Source: Bacillota bacterium (lineage in GTDB: Bacteria > Bacillota > Bacilli > Alicyclobacillales > SLC66). From it: a DNA stretch of 7,858 bases. Each line of letters opens with the position of its first letter. Position 1 is the stretch's first letter. Below, in pieces: positions 1 to 5,784 of this stretch. A program made the translations under genes and the position numbers. The stretch spans positions 1 to 7,858 of the forward strand of contig JAJZZT010000384.1 in assembly GCA_021797415.1 (NCBI GenBank). The letters run 5' to 3'. Under the pieces are notes generated by a model. It was not told where the DNA came from. It was given only the letters and a program-made list of their open reading frames with translations, and ran no database searches.

Positions 1-61
1 CTCCCTCACGCACCCGAAAACGTACGCTCGGTCCGCATTTCTGGCTGCTTCCTTGCACTGC

Positions 62-85
62 GTGGGTCTTACCTGCCCACTTTTT
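62..85 (+). terminator. Weak terminator-like hairpin with T-run
   Basis: GTGGG (62-66) can pair with CCCAC (76-80) and is followed at once by TTTTT (81-85). The stem is only 5 bp, so this is a weak candidate. It would serve a rightward gene lying outside the window. Confidence 0.25.
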
Positions 86-141
86 GAACAGACTCTTACA
101 GCGTCTGCGTTGCGTCAAACCATTGCAAAGCATGATTAAGA

Positions 142-167
142 AGAGAGGGGCGCGCCGTCCCCTCTCT
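142..167 (-). terminator. Rho-independent terminator of the surface-protein gene
   Basis: A perfect 9-bp stem, AGAGAGGGG (142-150) with CCCCTCTCT (159-167), encloses an 8-nt loop. It lies 17 bases beyond the stop of the minus-strand gene at 184-660. On the minus strand the stem is followed by the moderately T-rich TCTTAATCAT, which fits leftward termination better than the plus-strand tail CATTGCC. Confidence 0.65.
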
Positions 168-183
168 CATTGCCGTGTGCGAA

Positions 184-660
184 CTAGAGTGACAGTGATG
201 CGCGGCGGCGCTTGCGCACGATATACCAAACACCCAGCATCCCGAGCGGAAGGGCGGCGGCGAGTGGTACCTCCGGCAGTGTGTCGATGAGCGGACCGGC
301 GGTCGCCGTGTAGTTAACCCCGTTGAAGGTATAGCCCGTCGAAACGTCGACGACCTCCGTCTTGCCGAAATTCGGCACGGGCACGGTGTACTCATCCGGC
401 GAACCGGGAACGTACGTGCCCGTGGTGGTCATGGGCTTCACCGTGGGATTTGACGGCGTGAACGTGAAAGGCAGCGTTGGAGTCGGCTGCAGTTCACTGT
501 CCATGTTAGGCACCGTCAGGGTGATGGACTTTGCCCCTTTTGCCAACATGAGCCCATTTTGCACCGCGGTGCCTGTGGCGGCGAACGCAAACTGGGCCGA
601 GAAGACCAAAGAGCTTGCGATAACCGATCCGGCCAAAAGACTTCTGTGCAACTTTTTCAA
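184..660 (-). CDS. Secreted surface protein with C-terminal LPEVP anchor-like tail
   Basis: This encodes a 158-residue envelope protein of unknown function. I chose the TTG at 660 because AAGGGAGG (668-675) sits 7 nt upstream; an upstream in-frame TTG at 678 lies before that ribosome binding site and would add six residues encoded by it. Residues 1-27 form a typical signal peptide: KK at 2-3, a hydrophobic core, and cleavage expected after AFA (25-27). The mature part, roughly residues 28-127, is rich in Thr, Pro and Val, lacks Cys, and looks beta-rich; I recognise no domain. The C terminus has LPEVP (128-132), a hydrophobic stretch (133-148) and RKRRR (149-153). This tripartite plan is shared by sortase and exosortase substrates, but LPEVP is neither a canonical LPXTG nor a canonical PEP-CTERM motif, so a simple C-terminal membrane anchor is equally possible. 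No sortase or exosortase gene is in the window. It is transcribed divergently from the glycosyltransferase unit and ends at the hairpin at 142-167. Confidence 0.8.
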   Translation of the reverse strand: MKKLHRSLLAGSVIASSLVFSAQFAFAATGTAVQNGLMLAKGAKSITLTVPNMDSELQPTPTLPFTFTPSNPTVKPMTTTGTYVPGSPDEYTVPVPNFGKTEVVDVSTGYTFNGVNYTATAGPLIDTLPEVPLAAALPLGMLGVWYIVRKRRRASLSL

Positions 661-667
661 CGTGTTT

Positions 668-675
668 CCTCCCTT
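668..675 (-). promoter_or_regulatory. Shine-Dalgarno site that fixes the TTG start
   Basis: AAGGGAGG on the minus strand is a strong match to the anti-Shine-Dalgarno sequence, 7 nt before the TTG at 660. It decides the start of the surface protein. Confidence 0.8.
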
Positions 676-682
676 CAATCAA

Positions 683-736
683 GTGTGGACCACACCTGCG
701 CCCGTGGACTCTTCAGGCAGACTGGCTTCAGGTGTG
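683..736 (-). repeat. Overlapping inverted repeats in the surface-protein leader
   Basis: GTGTGG-A-CCACAC at 683-695 is a perfect 6-bp palindrome around one base. Its right half also belongs to a second pair, CACACCTG (691-698) with CAGGTGTG (729-736). Both lie just upstream of the ribosome binding site at 668-675. The pairings share bases 691-695, so they are mutually exclusive. This could be a dimeric operator, an RNA switch, or chance. Confidence 0.4.
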
Positions 737-773
737 ATGACGAATGCAGGAAAAAGCACCCGCATTCACCCCG

Positions 774-779
774 ATTGTA
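774..779 (-). promoter_or_regulatory. Candidate -10 box for the surface-protein gene
   Basis: The minus strand reads TACAAT, one mismatch from TATAAT. No good -35 is found 16-18 bp upstream, so it would need an activator or another sigma factor. If used, it gives a leader of roughly 105 nt that includes the inverted repeats at 683-736. Confidence 0.3.
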
Positions 780-892
780 CCCATTCTCGGTCACAAATCA
801 GCTAAAACATCGGCAAAATCGGCGTCAACAATTCTTTACGCGCTTTATGCTCCATGGCCCGGCGCGCATACAGAAGGCTGTTCTGTCTCACA

Positions 893-906
893 TGTAAGCG
901 TTTTCT
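893..906 (+). promoter_or_regulatory. Possible cre (CcpA-binding) site
   Basis: TGTAAGCGTTTTCT matches the Bacillus cre consensus TGWAANCGNTNWCA at all but the last position (T for A). It lies about 50 bases upstream of the rightward -35 box, a place compatible with CcpA activation. One near-match in a region this size can be chance. Confidence 0.35.
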
Positions 907-954
907 ACGTAAACTCGTCCCACCTGCGGCCCGCATCCAGACCCATTCCAAGCC

Positions 955-984
955 TTGTCAGAGCCTAGGCGTTGCCCCTATGAT
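955..984 (+). promoter_or_regulatory. Sigma-A promoter of the glycosyltransferase unit
   Basis: TTGTCA (955-960) and TATGAT (979-984), each one mismatch from consensus, are separated by 18 bp. Transcription would start near 991 and give a leader of about 38 nt before the ATG at 1029. No other comparably good promoter lies before the genes that follow, so it probably drives all three. Confidence 0.6.
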
Positions 985-1028
985 AAGATCCGTACTTATC
1001 CACCTGCGTATGATGGGGGCGTGTCCAC

Positions 1029-1493
1029 ATGGCATTTTCTCGTTCCATGTTCGGTTACGACAAAGAGGATGTCGACAGCAAACTTCAGGAAATCAAGGAC
1101 GGTGCCGAGCGGACCAGGCGGGAACTCGCCGCAGCGCAGACTCGCGTGGCGGAACTGGAAGCACACGCCGAAGAAGACAGGGTAATGATTGCCACCCTGA
1201 GACGGCAGCGGTCCAAAACCGAGTCCGATGTGTACACGTTCACCACGCCTTTGGTGATCTTGGTCGGTCCCTCCCACTCCCTGTCCATGATCGCGAGTCT
1301 GATGGACGATATCGAGAACCTTCCTCATTTCACCGCGGATTCGAGAGTTTTCAAGGATGGATTCTACCGGGTGCATGGGCAGACGTCCAATGCTGACGCC
1401 GTCTTGCAGTGGCATCAGAGACGGTCCGATGTTCGCACCGTCACCCGTGAAGGAGACGCCATCCATGTTGTGCCGAAAGGAAAGTTCACATGA
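1029..1493 (+). CDS. Small DivIVA-like coiled-coil protein with ferredoxin-like C-terminal domain
   Basis: This 154-residue cytoplasmic protein of unknown function has no signal peptide or membrane segment. Residues 7-22, MFGYDKEDVDSKLQEI, resemble the short N-terminal motif of DivIVA/GpsB-type proteins (GYD..EVD..L), which bind the membrane at curved sites or recruit partners. Residues about 15-68 are rich in Glu, Arg, Lys and Ala with heptad spacing and should form a coiled coil. Residues 73-150 read as beta-alpha-beta-beta-alpha-beta, starting PLVILVGP and ending IHVVPK, which fits a small ferredoxin-like fold; that is a secondary-structure guess. The ATG at 1029 is preceded by a weak GGGGG (1015-1019). 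The stop overlaps the next start as ATGA, so translation is probably coupled to the MshEN-glycosyltransferase. A scaffold or regulator of that enzyme is the natural inference. The coding call is strong; the domain calls are moderate. Confidence 0.8.
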   Translation: MAFSRSMFGYDKEDVDSKLQEIKDGAERTRRELAAAQTRVAELEAHAEEDRVMIATLRRQRSKTESDVYTFTTPLVILVGPSHSLSMIASLMDDIENLPHFTADSRVFKDGFYRVHGQTSNADAVLQWHQRRSDVRTVTREGDAIHVVPKGKFT

Positions 1494-3757
1494 AAAACAT
1501 CACGAAAGCTATTCAGTCGTCTGTCCCGTCGCCGCTCGACTTGCCAGGTGATCACACTGAGAGCAAGGGCGAAGAAGAGGTGTCGAACTTTTTCGAACTC
1601 GCGCCGTACTATTACGCGCTGCAAGACAGATGGGTCGATCCGGTGGACCACGAGGTGGCCCGGATGATTCCCGCAGAGCTTTCGCGGGAGGCCAATGCCA
1701 TGCCGATCGGTCGCGTGGGCAGACGCATTTTCGTCGCCTCGGTCGACCCCTCCTCGGAGAAAACCAAGGAACTTCTGACGCGCGTCTCCGGGGACCATGT
1801 GCTGGTGAAAGCAGAGCCCGCGGATCTCATGCTGGCCCAAGACAGGGTCTACGGTGTCCCCACTGGTCTTGCCGATCAAACCCTCGGCGGCATCCTCCTT
1901 CGCGAGCAGAAGATAGGCGCCGCCGAACTCGCGGAGGCATTGCGGCAACAATCGGCCACCGGGGGCAAGATCGGGTCCCTGCTCACCGCCGCGAATCTCG
2001 TTACACACTGGGACATCGCAGAGGGCATCGCGCGTCAAAAGGGGCTCCCGCTCATCGACCTCTTGCACGACGATCAGTCTGGCGGCGGTTCTGACGTGAA
2101 TTTATTGAAGCAATGCGAGGTCTTGCCCGAGGCGTTCTGGTTCCGGCATCTCGTCGTTCCCCTTGCAGTCGAGCCCGACGCGGTCACGGCCGCGATGGCG
2201 GATCCGGACGATACAGAGGCGATCCGCCAACTGGAGGCCGCGTTTGGGCGCAGGGTGCGGATCATGGTGACGGGTTACCGGGACGCCATACACGCCCTGC
2301 GGCGACGGTACCGCGACGCCCATGAAGAACGCAGCCGGTTTGAACTCATGAACACACAGCCTGAGAACAGCGCCTGCAGGCAGGTGACCAAAGGGCAGGT
2401 GCTTGCCGCCATCGCGGGCGCGACGGTGCTGGCCGCCGGCTTTCTGTGGAACTGGGTGGTCATGGGAACGATCGTGAACACAATCCTGCAGCTGTTCTAC
2501 GGGATCAACGCCGTCTTTCGATTGTGGATGATCCATCGCGCCTCAGACGCCCCGCTAGAGGACATGATCACAGGCGAAGACCTTGACAAAATGCCCTTGG
2601 ACTCGCTGCCGTCGTACACCGTTTTGGTGCCGCTGTACAAAGAGGCTGCGGTGCTGCCCACGCTCAGCAAGGCCATGACGGACCTCATCTATCCACGAGA
2701 CCGCCTGGACGTAAAATTTCTCCTGGAAGAGGACGACGAGGAAACCATCAAGGCGGCCCGCGCGGCAAACCTGCCGAGCTACGTCGACCTGGTGATTGTG
2801 CCGGCGTCGGAGCCGCGCACCAAGCCGAAGGCGTGCAACTTCGGGCTGCTGCAAGCCCGCGGCGAGTACATCGTGATCTTTGACGCCGAGGACATCCCGG
2901 AACCCGACCAACTGTTGAAGGCGGTTCATGTGTTCCGTTCCGGAGACGGAAAATTGGCCTGCGTGCAGGCGAAGCTGTCGTATTTCAACGAACGCCAGAA
3001 TTTCCTGACACGGTGGTTCACGTCCGAGTACGCCATGTGGTTTGATCTGTTCCTGCCCGCGCTGTTCTCCACACGGATGCCGATTCCCCTCGGAGGAAGC
3101 TCGAATCATTTTCGCACCGACATTCTCGTACAGATGGGCGCCTGGGATCCCCACAACGTGACGGAGGACGCGGATCTCGGCGTGCGGCTGCACAAACAGG
3201 GGTACCGGACGACGGTCATGAATTCGACGACTTACGAGGAAGCCAACTCCGACTTCGTCAATTGGGTGCGACAGCGCTCCAGATGGGTGAAGGGGTATAT
3301 CCAAACCTGGCTCGTGCACATGCGCTCGCCTGTCAAGCTGGCGAAGGAGCTTGGGTGGAGCGGTTCGTTCGGCTTCCAAATGATGATCGGCGGAACGCCT
3401 TTCATGTTCCTGTTCAACCCCGTGCTCTGGGCGCTGGTGGTGATCTGGTTCGTGTTCGGTCCAAATGCGTCGGCGAAAATCCTGCCATCGTGGGTCTATT
3501 ACCTCGCGGCACTGAACTTCGTGATGGGCAACTTCATGTTTCTGTACGCAAATGTGACAGGCCTGGCCCGTCGGGCGCGCTGGTCGCTGATTCCTTTTGC
3601 CCTGCTCACGCCGATATACTGGGTGTTCATGTCGCTCGGGGCGTGGAAGGGCGCGATTCAACTCATCACGCGTCCCTCGTACTGGGAGAAGACGATCCAC
3701 GGGCTTTCCCCGGCCGCTCACCCGGCGCCCAAGGAGAGCGCCGAGACGTTCGGCTGA
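1490..3757 (+). CDS. Membrane family 2 glycosyltransferase with N-terminal MshEN (T2SSE_N) domain
   Basis: This 755-residue protein is a likely processive or transferring GT2 synthase for a surface polysaccharide, acting at the inner membrane face. Residues 45-122 resemble the C-terminal lobe of T2SSE_N. Residues 131-183 form the MshEN signature: two 24-residue motifs (131-154 and 160-183) with a 5-residue spacer, matching RLGxxLVxxG...L...L..Q in part; residues 205-275 give a second C-terminal lobe. Two membrane segments follow (about 303-325 and 327-345). The GT2 domain (375-610) has an acidic LLEEDDEE stretch (411-418), DAED (465-468) as the metal-binding acidic motif, TEDAD (558-562) around the expected base, and QRSRW (595-599), the QxxRW motif of cellulose-synthase-like enzymes. 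Three more membrane segments lie near 637-657, 667-688 and 698-722. In other proteins MshEN binds cyclic di-GMP. Here both leading Arg positions (T131, K160) and both inner Gly positions (Q140, N169) are changed, so binding is uncertain. The start overlaps the upstream gene as ATGA, after AAAGGA. Sugar and product cannot be told. Confidence 0.9.
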   Translation: MKNITKAIQSSVPSPLDLPGDHTESKGEEEVSNFFELAPYYYALQDRWVDPVDHEVARMIPAELSREANAMPIGRVGRRIFVASVDPSSEKTKELLTRVSGDHVLVKAEPADLMLAQDRVYGVPTGLADQTLGGILLREQKIGAAELAEALRQQSATGGKIGSLLTAANLVTHWDIAEGIARQKGLPLIDLLHDDQSGGGSDVNLLKQCEVLPEAFWFRHLVVPLAVEPDAVTAAMADPDDTEAIRQLEAAFGRRVRIMVTGYRDAIHALRRRYRDAHEERSRFELMNTQPENSACRQVTKGQVLAAIAGATVLAAGFLWNWVVMGTIVNTILQLFYGINAVFRLWMIHRASDAPLEDMITGEDLDKMPLDSLPSYTVLVPLYKEAAVLPTLSKAMTDLIYPRDRLDVKFLLEEDDEETIKAARAANLPSYVDLVIVPASEPRTKPKACNFGLLQARGEYIVIFDAEDIPEPDQLLKAVHVFRSGDGKLACVQAKLSYFNERQNFLTRWFTSEYAMWFDLFLPALFSTRMPIPLGGSSNHFRTDILVQMGAWDPHNVTEDADLGVRLHKQGYRTTVMNSTTYEEANSDFVNWVRQRSRWVKGYIQTWLVHMRSPVKLAKELGWSGSFGFQMMIGGTPFMFLFNPVLWALVVIWFVFGPNASAKILPSWVYYLAALNFVMGNFMFLYANVTGLARRARWSLIPFALLTPIYWVFMSLGAWKGAIQLITRPSYWEKTIHGLSPAAHPAPKESAETFG

Positions 3758-3773
3758 TGCTTGGATGAGGGGT

Positions 3774-3858
3774 TGCCGGCCAGGATTATCTGCTGCGCCC
3801 GTCGCGAGTTTGGCGACAGCCCTGTGGATAGGGGCACAGCATACGATCCTGGCCGGCA
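3774..3858 (+). repeat. Structured intercistronic element with perfect 13-bp inverted arms
   Basis: TGCCGGCCAGGAT (3774-3786) is the exact reverse complement of ATCCTGGCCGGCA (3846-3858). Inside, TGCTG (3791-3795) can pair with CAGCA (3837-3841), GCCC (3797-3800) with GGGC (3832-3835), and GTCGC (3801-3805) with GCGAC (3813-3817), giving a nested branched fold. There is no T-run on either side, so it is not a normal terminator. It lies between the two glycosyltransferase genes, 30 nt before the second start. It may be a small palindromic repeat (REP or MITE-like), an mRNA-stability element, or a leader controlling the downstream gene. Confidence 0.6.
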
Positions 3859-3888
3859 GAGACAATCTTCATGAGAGAAGGCGAAACG

Positions 3889-5547
3889 ATGAGCATCGCT
3901 TCGAGTGGGTTTGAGGCAGTGTTGCGAAGGCGAGAACGGGACGTCCCCGCCGAGGCGGCCGCAGAATGGCGCAGCAAGGAGCCATGGCTGCTCGGGCTTG
4001 CCACCTTCGCCCTCTCCGTCATCTTCGGAGCCATCCTTGTTTTTTACTATCACGTGATGCAAAACGACGCCTTCAGCCGGGTCATGGACGCATATTATGT
4101 CATCTTTCACGGGTTCCATCTCGCTGCCATGGGTTTTGTGTGGAATCCTCTTCCAAGTCTGATGGAGCTGCCCCTGGTGATGCTCTCCTCCTTGTGGAAG
4201 CCGCTCATCACCGACGCGTTTGCGGGCAATATCGTATCGGCGCTGACCGCGGGCGTGGCGGCTTTTTATTTCACCCGCATCCTGCATCAGTTTGGCGTGT
4301 CCCGGGCGTACCGCTCGCTGTGGCTCTTGATCTATGTGCTGAACCCGATGATCCTGTTGTACGAGGCCAACGGTATGTCTGATTGCATGATGGTCGCCAT
4401 GATGCTCGCATCACTGGAAGGCGCCCTGCGGTTTGCAAAGACGCTGAGCATCCGGGCGCTCATCTCTTCGGCAGTGTGGCTGGCGATCACTTTTCTCACA
4501 CGCTATGAGGCGGTTCCATTTGCCTTTTTCCTCGGACTCGGCATTTTGATCGGCCTGCTGCGCACCAGGACGAAAGTCTCAAAAATAGCCGGAGTCATCA
4601 TCGTTCTCGCGCTGCCGATCACCTACGCCGGCATCCTGTGGATGCTGCTCAACTGGGTCATCATGGGCAACCCGTTCTATTTTGCCGACTCCTCCTACTC
4701 AAACGCGGCCCAGATGGCCACCGGCGTCTACACCACACCCATCACCGTCATGGCGCATCGGCACCTATTTACCGCGCTGAAGGTCGTCACCTATTTTGGC
4801 GAACTGTTTCCCCCCGTTCTGCCGGCTTTGGCCTTGACCGTGATCCTCGCCGTCCGGAGAAAATTCGACATTCAGGCCCTCGTACTGATAGGCGCCACCG
4901 TTGCCGTACCCCTGCTGCAATTGGAACTCCTCTATAAGGGCTCATCCGCGGCATGGGACCGTTACTTTATCACCTACATTCCCATGGGATTTGTCCTCAT
5001 CGCCTATCTTTACAGCTTGTTGCCCCAAGCCATGAAGTCATGGGCGGGTGCGCTCGCAGTCCTGATATTTCTCGTTGGCGATTTCCAGACATGGCAAGCT
5101 CTTCAGACACAGGGGCTTGGGCATGGAAATCGCGTATTGGTCCAGGCGCTGCAAAGCGGCAGGCTGCTCTCCGGAACGCAGACCGCCCAGTCGCGATTGG
5201 TCACGCTCAGCACCATGGCGATCGCCCATCACGAGGCCAACTACATCAACACCCACCCGAAGATGATCGTGCTCCTTGACACGTTTCAAAATTACGGCGT
5301 CGTGCCATGGATCCAGAACCACAACCAACTGGTCATCACAAACGACACCAACTTTCAGAGTGTCCTGAACAACCCGCGCGGCCGGGTGACCGCCATCTTG
5401 GACCCGCCTTCGTCAGGACTCGGCAACCTCACGGCCATCAACGTCCGCTATCCCACCATGTACGCAGGCAAGGTGCCGTGGACCCGGCTGATCAAGACGT
5501 TCCAGAACGGCGACCATCTGTACCGGGTGCTTGGCAACGCGCCGTGA
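3889..5547 (+). CDS. Polytopic GT-C-type glycosyltransferase (ArnT/PMT-like)
   Basis: This 552-residue membrane protein probably transfers a sugar from a lipid-linked donor on the outer face of the membrane. I chose the ATG at 3889 because AGAAGG (3876-3881) sits 7 nt upstream; the in-frame ATG at 3871 has no such site. A short cytoplasmic N terminus leads to a first membrane segment (34-54), then an outside loop with acidic NDAFSRVMDAY (Asp60 and Asp67) and GFVWNPLPS (82-90). The paired acids just after the first helix are the GT-C arrangement of ArnT and PMT enzymes, and the WNPLPS stretch recalls uncharacterised GT-C proteins of Bacillota and Chloroflexota (from memory, not a search). About nine further hydrophobic segments run to residue 397. 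A soluble region (about 404-552), likely extracytoplasmic, closes the protein; I recognise no domain in it. It follows the GT2 gene after 131 nt holding the inverted-arm element, and is probably co-transcribed. Donor and acceptor are unknown. The gene is certain; GT-C membership is likely. Confidence 0.8.
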   Translation: MSIASSGFEAVLRRRERDVPAEAAAEWRSKEPWLLGLATFALSVIFGAILVFYYHVMQNDAFSRVMDAYYVIFHGFHLAAMGFVWNPLPSLMELPLVMLSSLWKPLITDAFAGNIVSALTAGVAAFYFTRILHQFGVSRAYRSLWLLIYVLNPMILLYEANGMSDCMMVAMMLASLEGALRFAKTLSIRALISSAVWLAITFLTRYEAVPFAFFLGLGILIGLLRTRTKVSKIAGVIIVLALPITYAGILWMLLNWVIMGNPFYFADSSYSNAAQMATGVYTTPITVMAHRHLFTALKVVTYFGELFPPVLPALALTVILAVRRKFDIQALVLIGATVAVPLLQLELLYKGSSAAWDRYFITYIPMGFVLIAYLYSLLPQAMKSWAGALAVLIFLVGDFQTWQALQTQGLGHGNRVLVQALQSGRLLSGTQTAQSRLVTLSTMAIAHHEANYINTHPKMIVLLDTFQNYGVVPWIQNHNQLVITNDTNFQSVLNNPRGRVTAILDPPSSGLGNLTAINVRYPTMYAGKVPWTRLIKTFQNGDHLYRVLGNAP

Positions 5548-5662
5548 TGCGGCAAGGCAGACAACCCCCGAATAACGGCCGGGACGATTCAGAAAGTCTC
5601 CAGGAAAAACATTTTGACGGAAATTCGACGACTCGCGGATCTGGCGGGAACCGCGATCACTA

Positions 5663-5688
5663 GAAAAGCCCGGAATACCGGGCTTTTC
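5663..5688. terminator. Bidirectional terminator shared by the glycosyltransferase unit and tRNA-Arg
   Basis: A perfect 11-bp stem, GAAAAGCCCGG (5663-5673) with CCGGGCTTTTC (5678-5688), encloses an AATA loop. T-runs appear on both strands (CTTTTCC rightward, CTTTTCTAG leftward). It lies 115 bases after the GT-C stop and 4 bases beyond the tRNA 3' end, so it can end transcription from both sides. Confidence 0.88.
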
Positions 5689-5692
5689 CGAA

Positions 5693-5766
5693 CGTCTCAG
5701 GAGGGATTCGAACCCCCGACCCACAGCTTAGAAGGCTGTTGCTCTATCCAACTGAGCTACTGAGAC
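5693..5766 (-). tRNA. tRNA-Arg (anticodon TCT)
   Basis: The minus strand folds as a full cloverleaf of 74 nt. Acceptor GTCTCAG pairs with CTGAGAC, the D-stem is GCTC/GAGC, the anticodon stem is ACAGC/GCTGT around the loop CTTCTAA (anticodon TCT, reading AGA and AGG codons), and the T-loop is TTCGAAT. The discriminator base is G. The CCA end is not encoded (TTC follows), so it must be added after transcription, as is common for many Bacillota tRNAs. It has its own promoter (5785-5813) and terminator (5663-5688), so it is a single-gene unit. Confidence 0.97.
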
Positions 5767-5784
5767 AGAAGTGCTTCGTCAGTC

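Larger units (their letters stand above)
1..183. other. Left-edge stretch with no supported gene
   Basis: Open frames cross this stretch, but none has a start with a ribosome binding site or a recognisable product. One plus-strand frame is open from base 1 to a TGA at 85-87 and could be the tail of an off-window protein, but I do not recognise it. The stretch also holds a weak hairpin plus T-run (62-85) and the terminator of the minus-strand surface-protein gene (142-167). The T-rich TTTTTGAACAGACTCT at 81-96 has the look of an insertion-sequence edge, but no matching second end is visible. Confidence 0.4.
679..1028. other. Divergent intergenic control region
   Basis: About 370 bases (661-1028) separate the surface-protein start from the DivIVA-like gene and carry no credible gene. 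They hold a rightward sigma-A promoter (955-984), a leftward -10 candidate (774-779), the leader inverted repeats, a cre-like site (893-906), a tandem 9-nt near-repeat of ATCGGCAAA starting at 809, and a short hairpin ACAGAA-GGCTG-TTCTGT near 870-886. Open frames here overlap each other and have no coding support. Confidence 0.6.

Noticed and set aside
81..96. Insertion-sequence end at TTTTTGAACAGACTCT
   Set aside because: It looks like a transposon edge by impression only; no second terminal repeat, target duplication or transposase is visible.
661..678. Upstream TTG start (678) for the surface protein
   Set aside because: The Shine-Dalgarno AAGGGAGG would then be inside the coding region; the TTG at 660 is correctly spaced from it.
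866..890. SOS (LexA) box at the ACAGAA-GGCTG-TTCTGT hairpin
   Set aside because: It does not fit the Bacillus consensus CGAAC-N4-GTTCG and lies near no SOS-type gene.
679..1028. Cyclic di-GMP riboswitch in the divergent region
   Set aside because: Looked for because of the MshEN domain; I could not find the conserved GEMM-type core on either strand.
2555..3865. Long minus-strand open frame (436 codons) opposite the GT2 gene
   Set aside because: It mirrors the third-position GC bias of the real gene, has no ribosome binding site or recognisable motif, and lies opposite clear GT2 motifs.
3871..3888. Upstream ATG start for the GT-C protein
   Set aside because: No ribosome binding site before 3871, while AGAAGG is ideally placed for the ATG at 3889.
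5307..5663. Plus-strand open frame spanning the GT-C gene end and the following gap
   Set aside because: Most of it is an out-of-frame shadow of the GT-C gene, and nothing supports coding in the last 115 bases.
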